Assembly: GCA_018340805.1 (NCBI GenBank)
Contig: JACMZG010000008.1
Location: forward strand, 82,365,773 to 82,429,772
DNA from: Microvelia longipes
Taxonomy: Eukaryota > Arthropoda > Insecta > Hemiptera > Veliidae
Reading direction: 5' to 3'
DNA: 64,000 nt
The notes beneath the pieces were generated by a model, which searched no databases, was not told the DNA's origin, and was given only the letters and a program-made list of their open reading frames with translations. Made by a program: the position numbers and the translations under genes. Positions 33,550 through 45,619 of the stretch are shown piece by piece; within the stretch, counting starts at the first letter, position 1; each line of letters begins with the position of its first letter.

Positions 33550-35555
33550 TGGACAATATATTTTCTCTTTAATTATATGAAGGAGAAATTAACGGATTAA
33601 TTTTAAGTAGAATGTGTTTAAATTAGAAGAATATCAGAATGGATCTCTCCTCCCTCTCTTCTACTTCCGTCATCTGAGCAAACTTATAGGCGTCATTTTG
33701 ATGAAAAAGAGTCAAAAGAATAAAACTCTCTGCTTCTGATCATCATCAGTCCCAGTGAGCCAGGTAGAAAGAGTTAGGAAACAGACATAATTGATTTGTC
33801 CCAAACCGTGAAACCAACTTAAAGTAGGCTCTATCAAGAGTTTTCAAAATTAGTATGTCTTTTCCTTTTAAACTATTTTCTGTTAAAAGTTTTTAAAAAT
33901 ATAGTTTTGTTTATTATTTTTTTTATTTTACGTTAATAGGATTCACCGTTAGTAAACACAACTTATACTTGTATGGTTTCGAATTTCTGGAAAAATCTGA
34001 TCCTTTTCTGTGTAGATTTTTGAATATTTACTTTCTATTTCATGTGAATGTTATAAAATTTATAATTGAAATTTTATTTTTCTGTAAGATATGTTTTAAA
34101 AGAAAATATAATTTATGGTGAAGAAAATTATTTATTTTGTGCTAAAAAACGTAATAAATCTTACGAAAAATGTTACAAATAATTTAAGAGAGAAAACAGG
34201 TTTAGAAAGCTTAACTATTAGGGAGGAAGGTTGAGAAAGGAACGTAGTGTAAGATTTCAGAAGATTATCTAGCTCTGGAAAGAAAGATATATAAACTTCT
34301 CTGTCCAGTATAATTAGTACAAATAGCTCTAGTTATTATATATGGGCAGAGGTTGTGCCTTGAGATTACTTTTATCTCTTTAGGGACTAAGGGTGTAGGG
34401 TTGTAATGAGCTATGTGGGGGTAAAGGTAGAGCCAGGTTTGAGTAGAGTGGGAGTGTAGGTGAAGTGGAGGAATGGGTTAAGTGGGAGGGGTCTGATATG
34501 TGTAGGAAGAGTGGGGGTTGTAGGACGAGTAAGGAAGTAGTGGGGGGTAGAGTAGTATGTGTGCTACTTTATACCGGAGGGATTACGTCATACCGACACT
34601 ACGAGGCAATAAGGCAGACGCCTCACAACCTGTATCATTTCATTAGTTTCCTTTAGATAAAAATCTTCCCAACCCAGTCTTGCTAAACCTAACAGTTTCA
34701 TCCTTGTTGAACAGTTTCATCACCTTTACGAACCCCCGAGTTTTCATCACCTCCCCCCCCCCCTAATGTCTTTCTTTTTATTCACCAGTGACAAATAGTT
34801 TCAGCTCATAAAAAACATTCTTCACAAAGAAACCTTTAAAGAAAAGAAAAACTCTTAGGTTAAAACTGCTTTTAAAACTTTTTTTTCTGAAAACTTCCAT
34901 CGTATAAAATGACTCCCATATTACGTGGTAAATCCCCCCCCCCGTCTCATCATACAGGGTCATTAAGTGGCTATTGTAGCAGTTCTTTTGTTAATAATAC
35001 TTTTCTTACGTTTAATAAATGATGTTTAAACATTTTTTTTTAAGTTTAAATTTATTTTTATTAAAATTAATATTTCTAACATTATTAAAGAAAAAGTGTT
35101 ATTAATGGTGTAATATTGCGCTGAGTTGATCTCTTTTATGGGCATAAAAGTGCTAAATATATAACTGGTTTTGAATTTTAACCACAAAGATGAGGCCATT
35201 AAAACCTAAGTCAAACTTCTAGCAAACTTTTTGTCATAGCTTAAGAAATAAGATTCTTAATTAAAATAGCATCTTGAAATTTGAATAGTTGTTCAGTGTT
35301 AAAACTAATAATATTAATCTAAAAATCTTAACCCTGAGCTTAGAAACTATTATTTTTAGTCTAATTAAATCGTCTTACTTTAAGGGTTATTTTTATCTTT
35401 TATCGAATTTGCTTTGGGAAAAATTCGCTGAATGGATAAGAGGAATGGTAGGTTTCAAACTAGGAATCTGATTATAGTAAAATAGGTTTTGCAAGGGTTG
35501 TTATGATTATTAACTAGGTTAATATAAATAGCTGCTCTGTGGAGCAATCGAACAA
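33550..35555. other. Non-coding stretch
   Basis: A CTGATGATGATC motif on the minus strand near 33,746 lacks the rest of a hammerhead. Runs of C occur near 34,747 and 34,935. The GT/GGG-rich 34,380-34,560 stretch gives a short plus-strand frame with no recognisable domain. Confidence 0.4.
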
Positions 35556-35559
35556 AAAA

Positions 35560-36237
35560 TGGGTACGGGGTGCTTCGGAACTTTTCCTCATCACATCGGA
35601 TTCGCTACGCTCTCCTCCCTGCTTCGGACTCGCTTCGCTCGTCCTCAAATTTAAAAAATATACAATTCGCCAAATTTAAACTCCAACGTGTTTTTGGACT
35701 CGCGTCGCTCGTCCTCAGACAGTAAATGCATCCGTTTTATTCTCAGAGGTCACCTATACAGCACTGACCACGCTCTATGCTACTTATCTTTTATCATCCA
35801 ACAAAAATCATGGATATACTTGTCGTTTTGATACGAAACTTTGTGTACTTATTCATTAAGAAAAAGTATACATTTGTAATAAATATAAACTCAATTGAAT
35901 CATTTTCTGATTTTTTACAATTTTCAAAAAACGTACATGAGTCATTCCATAAAAATTAAACTAATGCTGATAATGAGAAGAAACTTGGCACTTTCCGAAT
36001 AGCACAACTAAAGCGATACATTGATTTTTCTACAAAGTTTTAATTCTCTTGCATAAATGAACTAGGAGCTACGATGATAACAGACACACACACACATACA
36101 GACAGACAACTTTGAGAAAACCACTCAGGAAGTCTTTAAAACTCATGAAACGGATAATTCCCGATTCATCTCGGTTTCGGAATTTTTTGAAAACAATACT
36201 TTTCCTTTATACCCACGGTATAAATGAGGAAAAGTAA
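35560..36237 (-). repeat. 5S-like dispersed repeat, nearly complete
   Basis: It runs from GGGTACGGGGTGC through two modules, the 5S-like block (GAGGTCACCTATACAGCACT at about 35,745) and the CACACACA tract to TACCCACGGTATAAATGAGG. A short internal deletion lies near 35,985. Confidence 0.9.
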
Positions 36238-36242
36238 TAAGT

Positions 36243-36345
36243 GAATAGTCTCTCCAGTAAATAGTACATTAATTTACTCAAGAATTAACTTTCTGCCGTA
36301 TCCGGCCATCATCAGTGATTCTCAGGAGTGTTAAGTACGGTTGAT
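36243..36345 (-). ncRNA. PLE-type end with hammerhead-like core
   Basis: On the minus strand CTGATGATGGCCGGATACGG then CAGAAAG gives the core boxes with a GCCG/CGGC stem II. AGTTAATT could be the palindromic stem III. Stem I is poor. The end GGAGAGACTATTC matches the PLE terminus at 59.66 kb, supporting a solo PLE end. Confidence 0.5.
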
Positions 36346-36539
36346 AGCTTAGGGTGCTAAGAACGGATCACTTTCCAATCTTTATAATGCACAAAAATTA
36401 ACTCTCGAGTAAATTTATTAATATACTATTCAGTAGTAAGACTATTTATTTATCTAATATTAACTAGGTTGTTATGACGTCATTAACTCGTTTTGTTCGA
36501 ATCTTGGTACAATACAAATACAAAATACAAGACAACAAA

Positions 36540-36700
36540 TTGGGTGCAGGGTACTTCTGTACTTTTCTTTACAAACTCTGACTCCCTATGGTCGTCCTTA
36601 AAATTTCAAGAATACACCAAGCCTTAGGGTGTACTACTTTAGTCTCGGTGCGCTCGATCTCAGAATATAATGGATTCTCTAAAGTCTAGGGTATTATGAC
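36540..36700 (-). repeat. 5S-like dispersed repeat, strongly diverged 3' part
   Basis: TGGGTGCAGGGTACTTCTGT and two diverged module remnants are recognisable. The copy looks old. Confidence 0.5.
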
Positions 36701-37364
36701 TTCGTACTCGCTTTGTTCGTCCTCCACGATTATTCACGCTTATCCACGCTTTGTTCGGAAATCACAGATTAGTACGACACATGCATTTAAAAACAGTAAT
36801 ATTTAGTATAAAAACATGGTATTATAAAAAACATGATATAATTTCCAAAAGTCATGGGAAAATTCATCTGAATCAGAATGATTAAGGAGATGTAATAAAT
36901 GGTTTGGAAAAACACAACGATAGGGGAAAATGTCTTTAAAGATAACACATTAAAGAAGTAATAAACATGATTTCCCCCTGAAACATAGTCAAACATGTTT
37001 GTAACATGTCGCCCATAAAGATTCTCTTAGATGTAACCCTCAGATAATTGCCCGAAGTTTCCAGCTCTTTTTTTGCTTGAAAACCGAACTGAAAAACCTT
37101 CTTGAAATATGCTCATATTTTTAGTGCAGCGTTTCTGAACCTGAGACGAAAATGCCCTCAACATAATTATGGATGACTCAGCAAAATTAGTTATTGTGGT
37201 CAAAAAAATATTTTCTTCTGGGCAGCATAGCTAGACCTTGTGCCACACACACACACACATATAGCCAGATATCATAATGATAACTAATTAGAACTTATTA
37301 AATACGGGCATTCGGCCCTTCTTCTTACTTAAAGGCGATGCCGTCATATTTGCCAATTGTCCGA

Positions 37365-37500
37365 TTACGTTATTACTGGTCCGATTGAGCTAAAACCAGT
37401 CCCCAGCGTTTTAGAATGTCCACTAGAAGCCATTTCGAGGGCCGTCCGCTTTGCGGTCTTCCTTAGCTTGCCGTTATTTTATACGAGCCATTTTTGACCT
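37365..37500 (-). pseudogene. Possible non-LTR retrotransposon C-terminal relic
   Basis: One minus-strand frame reads a GRP..GRPSKW..DILKRWG...AQSDQ pattern and then stops. This resembles the GRP..RW.DDI...AQDR tail of endonuclease/reverse-transcriptase proteins of non-LTR elements. Only about 30 residues are visible and upstream frames are broken, so the call is tentative. Confidence 0.35.
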
Positions 37501-37564
37501 ACCTGTCTGGGACAGTATGCTAGTGAGGGCGGATCAAAAGGAGGTGTTCTTTCTTCCACCATGA

Positions 37565-38260
37565 ATAATAATGCATTATTCTTTTGAAATTAAATAAATC
37601 TTAATTAAAAGTAAAACGGAACAGTAAAAAGAAAAAGGTTAAATGAAATAATAAATATTCCAGTCGCAGTTGTAACAGGATCCTTCTAATTAGGCTAAGT
37701 ACTGCCATTAAAATCAGTTTATGAAAATTTTAGACAGTTTTCCGTATTTATTTTTACATATTTCTATTTGACTTTATATTAACATAAAAACTTAATTGAG
37801 CAAATGTAACAAGTTGACTCTCAGATTTCACTCTATAACAAGTGTTAATCATCTCACTTTACTCTCTTTTTGAGGCAAAACTCTTTTAAGGTAAAATCTT
37901 CCATGTAGTCTTTACTTGAAAACAATCTCAAACTGCGCTAAGTATTTTTAGCAACAACACTTCACATAGACGAAAGAAAATGAAGAAAAGAAACAAAAGC
38001 TCTAAGTAAAAGTCATTTTGTTAAAGTGAGACTCATAAGTTTTAATTTACTTGTTAAAAGGAAATACTCATAGGAACTCCTACTAGAACAATCTATGTAT
38101 TTTAAGAAAAGCCATACTACTTACGCAGGGATTTATTCTTATATATTTTAAGTCTGGTTTTATTTTAGTCTATGAAATAATTCAATAAAAGTATTCTATT
38201 GATGCTAAAATTGGATTAATAAGCAAGATAACGCGTATTTAAAAAACACCTTATATAAGA
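37565..38260. other. AT-rich stretch, nothing recognised
   Basis: No supported feature. Confidence 0.4.
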
Positions 38261-38264
38261 CGAT

Positions 38265-38332
38265 AAGAAAAAAGCGCCGGTACCACGACTCGAACCTAAG
38301 AACCATAGCTTTAAGTAGTCTTGTTGACTCAC
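38265..38332 (-). other. tRNA-like sequence with B box and T-run
   Basis: On the minus strand the exact B-box-like GGTTCGAGTC (38,287-38,296) is followed about 13 bp on by a T6 run (38,268-38,273), the arrangement of a Pol III gene end. An A box and full cloverleaf are not convincing, so a tRNA pseudogene or SINE head is more likely than a working tRNA. Confidence 0.3.
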
Positions 38333-38835
38333 CCTCTCCCCCCCCCCCATAAAACATCGATAACGACAATCTACTCGATGTATGTTCTTTTTCGACCATA
38401 TGATAGGTTATCCAGTGATCTACCACCGTTTTTTCGACATTTTGGTGACTTAAAGAGGTTGAATTCGGATCGGGTTTTCAAGAAACGTAGGTGACAATAC
38501 CCCACTTTAAATTTCTTGTATACCACGTTTGTTTTTATTCAGCGCCCCTAACAACGTATATAAGTGTCAAAGACTCAATATGCCTGGCCTTTGATAGTCT
38601 CCCTTATAGTTAGATAAAAACGAAATATGTTCTCCTTCAGGTTCCAGAGTCATACTAAATGGAAAATTACATAAATCATAATAATAGAAAATTTATCGCA
38701 AATAAACAAAAATTACCGCAGGTTTGCGACAATAAGTACCTTTTTACCACCGAAAAATTTAAACCCTTAATTTGACTGATTATTTAAATATTTTGCTGAG
38801 TCAGCATCCGGGTAATGACGTCATAATACCTTTTT

Positions 38836-39450
38836 CCTATTCGCGATTCAAAGTCCGTAGCAGCGCCACCGTCGCTGATAAGAAATTGATAACGAAAGGG
38901 TGATCGTTGTTAAAGTCCTTATGGGGATTTTCTGGGTTTAGTTTGCACAAACACACAAAATTACCATTTAATTGCATTAAATTGTTTAAATTAGTTGTAA
39001 CAGGTATTTAAATTAACTGATAAGAAGCCGATTTTCACTGTAATGGTGTTTTAATTTATTAAATTATTAATTTACGCACTAAAATAATTAATAACTCAAT
39101 AATTCACTTTTTGTAAAATGTTTGTTTAAATTATCCGTTTAGGTTTTATTATTTCTGGGTTAAATTGGACGAATCAAAGTCTGTGGTGATAAGAGCCTGA
39201 TTCTATATTTAAAATCCTGGAATTATCGAAATATTTATCTATGAAATATTTGCAATTTTTTTTAGCACCGATGGTCGTTCTAATAATTTTCATCACATTT
39301 TTCACAAATTAACAAACAATAAATAAATAAAAGAAGAATTTTTATCGACTCCCATGCTAATCCTATGATAAAAAAATTGTTGATCACCCTTTCGTTTTCC
39401 CGCCATTGGTATTGCCAACCTTACAACTATCTCTTTGAATCGCGAATAGG
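38836..39450. repeat. Element with patchy terminal inverted repeats
   Basis: CCTATTCGCGATTCAAAG at the left is mirrored at 39,433-39,450, and CGAAAGGGTGATC at about 38,893 is mirrored near 39,380. The sequence between these patches differs. The core is AT-rich without a frame. A fragment of the 5S-like repeat (TGACGTCATAATACC) touches the left end. Confidence 0.65.
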
Positions 39451-39561
39451 TTCGTTTCCTCCCCAATGTAAATTGTTTTTAGCAAGTTTGATTTAAAAAT
39501 ATTATTCGATCCGAAAGATAGCGTATTATACACATACTTACATATTATGTATTTATTTATA

Positions 39562-39588
39562 AGAGTGTATATATTATATACACTCTAA
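39562..39588. repeat. Short perfect palindrome
   Basis: AGAGTGTATATATTATATACACTCT folds on itself. It is a local AT-rich hairpin. Confidence 0.8.
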
Positions 39589-39739
39589 TCTTATTATATT
39601 TTAATAAGAGTGTAATATTAAGTCAACGCCTGTTCAGCTCAGGCTTAGGGGCCATCATGAACAGGGCTAATCTTTAAACAATATACATTGTTTTTAATTA
39701 ATTTATTCAATAAAGATAATTAAAGAAAAATATATACTT

Positions 39740-40300
39740 ATACCAAATTTTAATTCAATTCAATTATTTTGAAAAAGCATACAATTTATTCGATAAAAAT
39801 TAAACGAATCCTGATAATGTTTCTGTGCTTTGCAATCCATTTCTTGCTCAAGTTTCCGATTTATTCTGTATAACTTGAACAGTCACTAAATTATCAAGCA
39901 CAACTCGTAACTTATTTATCTGTATTTTTTAAAGGAAATGTGCCAAACCTTTAAAGATTTAGTTAGTGCAAATATTGGTGTACACTGTCAATTTTAAAGG
40001 CATAGTTTAGTTTAACCAACCGATTCGGATAATTATGCAAATTTCCTTTATAAAATACAAAAAAAAATGAGTCACGAGTCGTGTTTGATAATTGATTAAC
40101 TGCTCAATTTACAAAGCGTAATCCGAGGGCCTTAAGCAAAAAATGGATTATAAAATAACGAAACCATTATCAGGATTAGTTCATTTTTTATTGAATGACT
40201 TGTATTCGTTTTTTTTTAATTTAATTGAGTCGATGAAATTTATTAAACGCTTTACGAAGGAAATTCGCCCGGCATGCGGACTACCGTGCCAGAATTTTTA
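39740..40300. repeat. Foldback element, family H, with 5S-repeat fragments in both arms
   Basis: Arms share CACAACTCGTAAC / GTCACGAGTCGTG and GAACAG / CTGCTC blocks with the element at 28.85 kb. Both arms also carry the same internal fragment of the 5S-like repeat in inverse orientation (39,740-39,822 and 40,167-40,245). Only the right end retains the family terminus (CCCGGCATGCGGACTACCG). Confidence 0.75.
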
Positions 40301-40304
40301 TATA

Positions 40305-41375
40305 TTGTGAACACGTAAGAAGTAAATTTGCAGAGCAAATTTATCGCGAAAAAGAGCAATTAATCGCGATGTTCATCTTGTATCTGAAATTCCTCAGCGA
40401 TCCCACGCTCTTATCTTTACGACACCAGATCCCGGTACTAATTCCGTGTCCCTGTTGTGGGGGCGTTTACGACCGAATTCTTCTACCGCCCTCATCAAAG
40501 AAAGAAAATCACTCAAAAAATTGATTCTTTCGAAAAAAACAGCAAATATTTTTAGTTTAGTTTCATTCTTTGTTTTTCTGTTTATTTAAATAGTTTTTTC
40601 TACGATTTGTTTGTGTCTTAATTTTAGCAGTCCTGACTCATCAAACCTTTTTGTTGTTGTTCTATTTCTAGAATACGAATCCAAAAATAATTCCTCTTTA
40701 CGTTAAATAATAGATTTTATTTTAGAAAATTACATGAATTTGAATTTTTGTTTTATTTAATGGATAAATTTTACATTTATTTCTTGTTTAACACAATGAA
40801 AGTATCTGAGAAAATATTTTTAGTCATAAATTCAAATTTTACATGAAGATAAATGAATAAATTTGCTCCCAAGTGGCGCCTATTTAGTGGCAGGGTCAAA
40901 ATGACGCCTTGTAAACGTGTTGTTGTATTTATATAAATATAATTTAATCCTAAAAATAACTATCAACAGATTTATTTTTAGAATTTTATTCTAAAATTAT
41001 TTTTTTTCTGAAGTAAGGAGTTTTGGGTCACTTTATTCACTGTTTTAATAAAAGTGAAATGTGACTTTTTATGCAACTGTTAAAAAAATTATAAATTTTC
41101 ACAATTTTTCGTTCACTACTCTTTATATGCTTTCGCTTGATTTGATATTTTAAATTAGTTTGGAGGAAAAATGAAAATTAATAAATGAAAGGAGCTAAGA
41201 GGTGAAAAATAATAGTTATTTATGCAGAGATGTAAAGGAGTAGAGAATAATGTTATTTCCCAAAGCAGTTTCAATGTAGAAAGCCTAGAGAATCAATGCA
41301 TTTAACTCCAGAGTTGAAGACCGAAGAAGTTATGAGAATTAAATACCGAGGCGAAGCTGAGAAAGGTACACAGAA
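40305..41375. other. Non-coding stretch
   Basis: No supported feature. Confidence 0.4.
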
Positions 41376-41379
41376 GATT

Positions 41380-41628
41380 TTATTTACATTTAGCTCCAAG
41401 ATGCACACAAGATTTTATTTACATTTACTCCCAAGGTGCACACAAGATTTTATTTACATTTACTCCCTAGGTGCATACCAGATTTACATTTACTCCCAAG
41501 TTGCATACAAGATTTTATTTACATATACCTCCAAGGTGCACACAAGATTTTATTTACATTTACCTCCAAGGTGCACACAAGATTTTATTTGCATTTACTC
41601 CCAAGTTGCATACAAGATTTTATTTTCA
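41380..41628. repeat. 36-bp minisatellite, about 7 copies
   Basis: Units of TTTACATTTACTCCCAAGG and TGCACACAAGATTTTA, some with GTTGCATAC. As 36 is divisible by three, each frame reads a 12-residue periodic peptide, which explains three overlapping plus-strand frames. None shows other protein features. Confidence 0.9.
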
Positions 41629-41759
41629 GACGTTGACGTCATTTTGTTATATTATTATTTCATTCGTTTTGGTGTATTTTGTTTCTAATTTTTTTGTAAT
41701 CGGATCCCCTTATGAATATTAGCCCCCCCCCCCCTCCTTCCCAAAAAAAAGAATGAGTT

Positions 41760-42115
41760 ATTATTATAATATTCGGGAGGTCTGGTCTTACTCTCACGGG
41801 GGAAAAGTAACTCTTTAGTCACTAGGGATTGACAATACTTTCTTAGGAGTAAATATTTCTCCCTATGGAGTGAAAATTGCTTCTTTACTCCCTAAAAACT
41901 AGTTATTAAACTTCACAGTGTCGAGAGAGAAAATCATTTTTATCTCCAGACAGTGAATAATGTAAAGTTTATTGTGATGTTTTTAGGGCGTAAAGAAGCA
42001 CTTTTCACCCCAAGGGAGAAAAAGTTACTTTTCACTCCCAAGGGAGAAAAAGTTACTTTTCACTCCCTTGGGAGTAAAAAGTAACTTTTTCTTCCTTAGG
42101 AATAAAAAGTGTTTT
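41760..42115. repeat. Degenerate repeats with inverted units
   Basis: CACTCCCAAGGGAGAAAAAG and AAGTTACTTTT recur in both orientations (41,999-42,110), giving a local hairpin cluster. Weaker related CTCCCTA/TAGGAGTAAA motifs lie upstream. Confidence 0.65.
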
Positions 42116-42218
42116 CTATTATTTGGTTATTAGAGCCAATTATATAAATTGTTTCGGGGAGTGGTATTCTCTAAATGTATACAGGTGACCATATTTTGGT
42201 TTTGATGTGACCAACTCA

Positions 42219-42257
42219 AAACGGATTTTGAGCCAGGTATTGGCTCAAAATCCGTTT
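42219..42257. repeat. 39-bp perfect hairpin
   Basis: AAACGGATTTTGAGCC and its inverse surround a short loop. Confidence 0.85.
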
Positions 42258-42424
42258 CAGGTCAAAAGAAGTTGTTAGGAGGTTTAATTCTGTTATCCGG
42301 AAAATCATTTTTTTCATGACATTCAGAAAATAACTTTATTCGTAAATGAATAAGTTTTTATAAATGAAATTCATTTATTTAAAATAAATAAAAACATAAC
42401 TTTTATTCTAAAATTTAAATAATT

Positions 42425-42690
42425 TTTTACTTTTCCTTATTTATAGCGTAGGGATATATAGAAAGAAAAATGTATTTGCCAAAAAATCGGAAACCGGAAT
42501 TTTACCTGAATTATCCGATTCAGTTGTTTTTAATACCACCTGTGTGATTTTCGCGAAGGTGAAAATCACTCAGGTGATGTGATTTGTCTGTGTGTGTATG
42601 TGCCATCGTTATCATCGTAACTCCCAGTGTGTATATGCTAGAGGGTTGAAACTTGGTACGGAAATCAATCTTTTGGTCTAAATGATCCAT
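42425..42690 (+). repeat. 5S-like dispersed repeat, 5' part
   Basis: It extends from TTTCCTTATTTATAGCGTAG to GGGTTGAAACTTGGTACGG, with an extra inverse duplication of GAAAATCACTCAGGTG inside. The 3' half is missing. Confidence 0.75.
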
Positions 42691-42834
42691 GAACCCATCA
42701 ACGTCGTTTGACATAGAGAAATAGGAGCAAACTTACATTCCACTACATCGTTTTAACATAAAGGCGTGAAACGCTGGTTATGGAACAATGATACGAGTCT
42801 AACATATATTATCACTTTAGGGCAAATATTTAAT

Positions 42835-42985
42835 TATTGGAAGCACGCGCAGTTAGTACCAGCCATGTTCTATTTGTTTTCGGATGGATTTTTCTCAATT
42901 TTTTTTATACTTAACGAGGTCACTTTGTAATTTGAAAAATGATCTTATCGTCTCATCTCGTTTATTCAAAATCTAAGTGTATTAA
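42835..42985 (+). repeat. Diverged copy of the core of the 28.0-28.5 kb element
   Basis: AGCACGCGCAGTTAGTAC, a GAGGTCACTTT segment and CTCGTTTATTCAAAATC parallel 28,250-28,390 in the same order. Confidence 0.6.
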
Positions 42986-43726
42986 AGGAAATGCGTCAAT
43001 GAGATTCCTTATAAAACCTTCTATTTGCTCTTCAACCTGTATTTTAAATATTTATTCACCTTAAAGATCTGTAAAAAGTAGAATGAAATTCTGACACTGT
43101 TGAAAGACTAAAACAATGCAAATTTCATTCTCCTGAGCTTTTATTACTTGACTCCAGGCTTTAGTAGGTAAAGATATGTAAAACGGTTTCTTATGTGTTT
43201 TATAAGCCGCCTCCAGTTGGTCTTTACGTCACATCACTTTGCCGCCTCCCTTTAAACCGAAGGCTGCCAACTCATGCATTTCAAATTTTTTTCTGAAGGA
43301 AAAAAATCATTTTATTCTTTATTGGCCCCCGATTTAGTTTGCTTTTTATTTTTTTCTACTTCATTGTTTAAATAGAAGTAATTTTTTGCTGATGATTAAG
43401 GACCTTTAGTTTTTTTTATGAATCGAGTAAAGGGTTTACTTAGCCGATTTGTCTGTTCGACCGGAAAATTAAAATGAAATTTTCCCTTCAGTAACTATTA
43501 ATACAAAGTCTGTAAGAATACAGAAGCATATAATTTAAATTATACATCCTAGTTTAAATTAATATCAGTTCTACCACATGCAGTTCAGTAGTAAGTTAGC
43601 ACTGAACAACGGTAGTTCAGTAAGTTGACACGGGAATCACACTGATGTCCGTCATCCCATTAAAATGAAAGTTTTTAATGAGAAGCATACAATTATTAAT
43701 ATTGCCGAACTACCTAATTTTAAAAA

Positions 43727-43936
43727 TTGGGTACGGGGGTATCTCGGTATTTGCTACACCTTGTCGGATTCCCTAAGCTCATCATCACCACTTTGGGTTC
43801 GCTTCATTCGTTCTCAGAATTTGATATACGTCTATTTTATAATTTATTATATTTTCGGCCTCGCTTCGCTCCTCCTTTGACAGGATTTGATTTAATCCCA
43901 GTGGTCACCAATACACCAACATTATCACAATGCTGA
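43727..43936 (-). repeat. 5S-like dispersed repeat, 3' part
   Basis: GGGTACGGGGGTATCTCGG, diverged modules and a poor 5S-like block (CAGTGGTCACCAATACACC). The remaining part of the same orientation resumes at 44,370, with a non-LTR relic between. Confidence 0.7.
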
Positions 43937-44013
43937 TTAGATTTTGAGGGTAGGTATAACATTCATGCGCTACGACTTTAAGTCTTTTGTACAAATACCC
44001 ACGTGTTTACTTT

Positions 44014-44300
44014 TTACAGGAGATCTTTTCCCTTGATTAGTTTTAGGATTTTTGTTACTAAGTCCTCATCAGAGTGGTCAACACTGTTTAAGGTAGCTTT
44101 TCCTAAGAACATAAATCTCTTATACGCAAGGGCCTCACATTCAAATATAACGTGTTTGGCTGATTTAGAGGATAGTCCACAAAATCTGCAGACTGGCTCT
44201 TGTTGTTCATATGTTTGCGCACCTGAAAGTGACCAGTTATCAAGCCAGCCATGTTTTATGCTGATCTACAAAATAGGACTGACAGAAAGCGTAGATTATA
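44014..44300 (-). pseudogene. Non-LTR retrotransposon C-terminal relic
   Basis: The minus-strand frame ending at the stop at 44,016-44,014 reads EPVCRFCG....AKHVIFECEAL and about 45 more residues. This C-x2-C...H-x4-C zinc-knuckle pattern is typical of the C-terminus of Jockey/CR1-like non-LTR retrotransposon reverse transcriptases. The preceding conserved LITGHFQVRKHM block (about 44,250-44,215) lies in a different frame, showing a frameshift. The RT and endonuclease domains are absent. A 103-residue plus-strand frame over the same bases is its shadow. Confidence 0.75.
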
Positions 44301-44369
44301 CCTGTCCTAATTAAATTAAATTTACTATTCATGTTTATTATGAAAAATTACTTTAAAATGACCTAGACC

Positions 44370-44758
44370 TATTATTCGATTACAATTATACTAATGCTGT
44401 TTATAAAATGAAACTTGATACATTTGTAAGTCTTATATATAACTGACTACATTTCTTTTTCGTGTTTTGTGAATTTTTGTTATTAACGTTTAATGTCGGC
44501 AAAAAATCGGATTGCACAATGAGCCCTAAAAATTGATTTTTGTGCCAAGTTTAACCATCTAGCTACGATGGTTCTAGCTAACACTAGATACTACGATGAT
44601 AATACACTCACACATACAGACAGAAAAGTTTTTAAAAACCACTCAAGAGGCCTCAAAAACATCTGTTATGAATAATTCAGAATAATTCCGGATTGCGTAT
44701 TTTTAGTGCAAAATCATTTCTTTTCCAATATATCTACGGTATAAATGAGGAAAATTAA
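44370..44758 (-). repeat. 5S-like dispersed repeat, 5' half
   Basis: ACTAATGCTGTTTATAAAATG, AGCTACGATGATAATACACT, and the palindromic start (ATATCTACGGTATAAATGAGG). Probably the other half of the copy at 43,727-43,936. Confidence 0.75.
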
Positions 44759-45074
44759 AAATATTTGGTCGTTAATTATTTATAAAACATTTCATTTAAT
44801 ATTTATATTTTTTATGTATTTTATAACTTTTAATGAACTTTTTAATATCGAGTTTTTCCAAGTTCACGTTTAAGTTTTATTCATGAGGTAGCGTTTTTAC
44901 GTATTTATTTCACTTGGAAATGTAATAATAAATTTTTACTTATTTATTTTACTTATAAATGTATTAATACTTTTTAATGGTGTACTTCAATTTATTATGT
45001 CATTTTTCACTACTTAGTTTTGCGAAACATAAATAATTTATACCAATAAATTTCGATACAATATGTAAATAATC

Positions 45075-45615
45075 GTGTGCGGGTTACCTCGGAACTTTTC
45101 TCTACACATTAGATTCGCTCCGCTCATCCTCTCAACATCGGACTCGCTTCGCTCGTCTTTAGGATATGCAAATCGCCAAATTATGATGCAACAAGTCTTT
45201 GGACTCGCTTTGGTCTTCCTTAGGTTGTAAATAAATTTGTTTTATTCCCAGCGGTCATCCATACGGGCAATTCAACAAAATTCATACATATTCTTGCCGT
45301 AATGAATCGAAATTTAGTGTTCTTATTTATTAAGCAAAGGTATAAATTTGTACTAAATTTCAACTCCATTAGATAATTTTCTGATTTTTACAATTTTTAT
45401 AAAACGTTTACAAGTCAGTTGATACAAATTGAACTAAAGCTGATAATGAAATTAAATTTGCGACATTAGTTAGTCTTATAAATGGTCCCATGCGTGCCAA
45501 ATATCAATTCGATCGCCTCATTTTTTTGCGTTTTATGAGTTTTCGCAATATTTGCTGAGTCATTATTCCGGGTAAATGACGTCATAAAAGATATTTTCCG
45601 GACATCATAAAATTA
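45075..45615 (-). repeat. 5S-like dispersed repeat, 3' two thirds
   Basis: The end motif, GATTCGCTCCGCTCATCC and GGACTCGCTTCGCTCGTC modules are clear. The 5S-like block is cut to GCGGTCATCCATACGGGC. The copy stops after TGACGTCATAAAAGATATTT. Confidence 0.8.
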
Positions 45616-45619
45616 TCCG

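Noticed and set aside
33730..33770. Hammerhead at the CTGATGATGATC motif (minus strand)
   Set aside because: No stem II or GAAA partner at a suitable distance.
43380..43400. CTGATGA motif on the plus strand
   Set aside because: It is an isolated heptamer with no stem II, GAAA box or PLE end nearby.
43727..44314. Plus-strand frames of 69-103 residues
   Set aside because: They are shadows of the minus-strand 5S-like repeat and the non-LTR relic.
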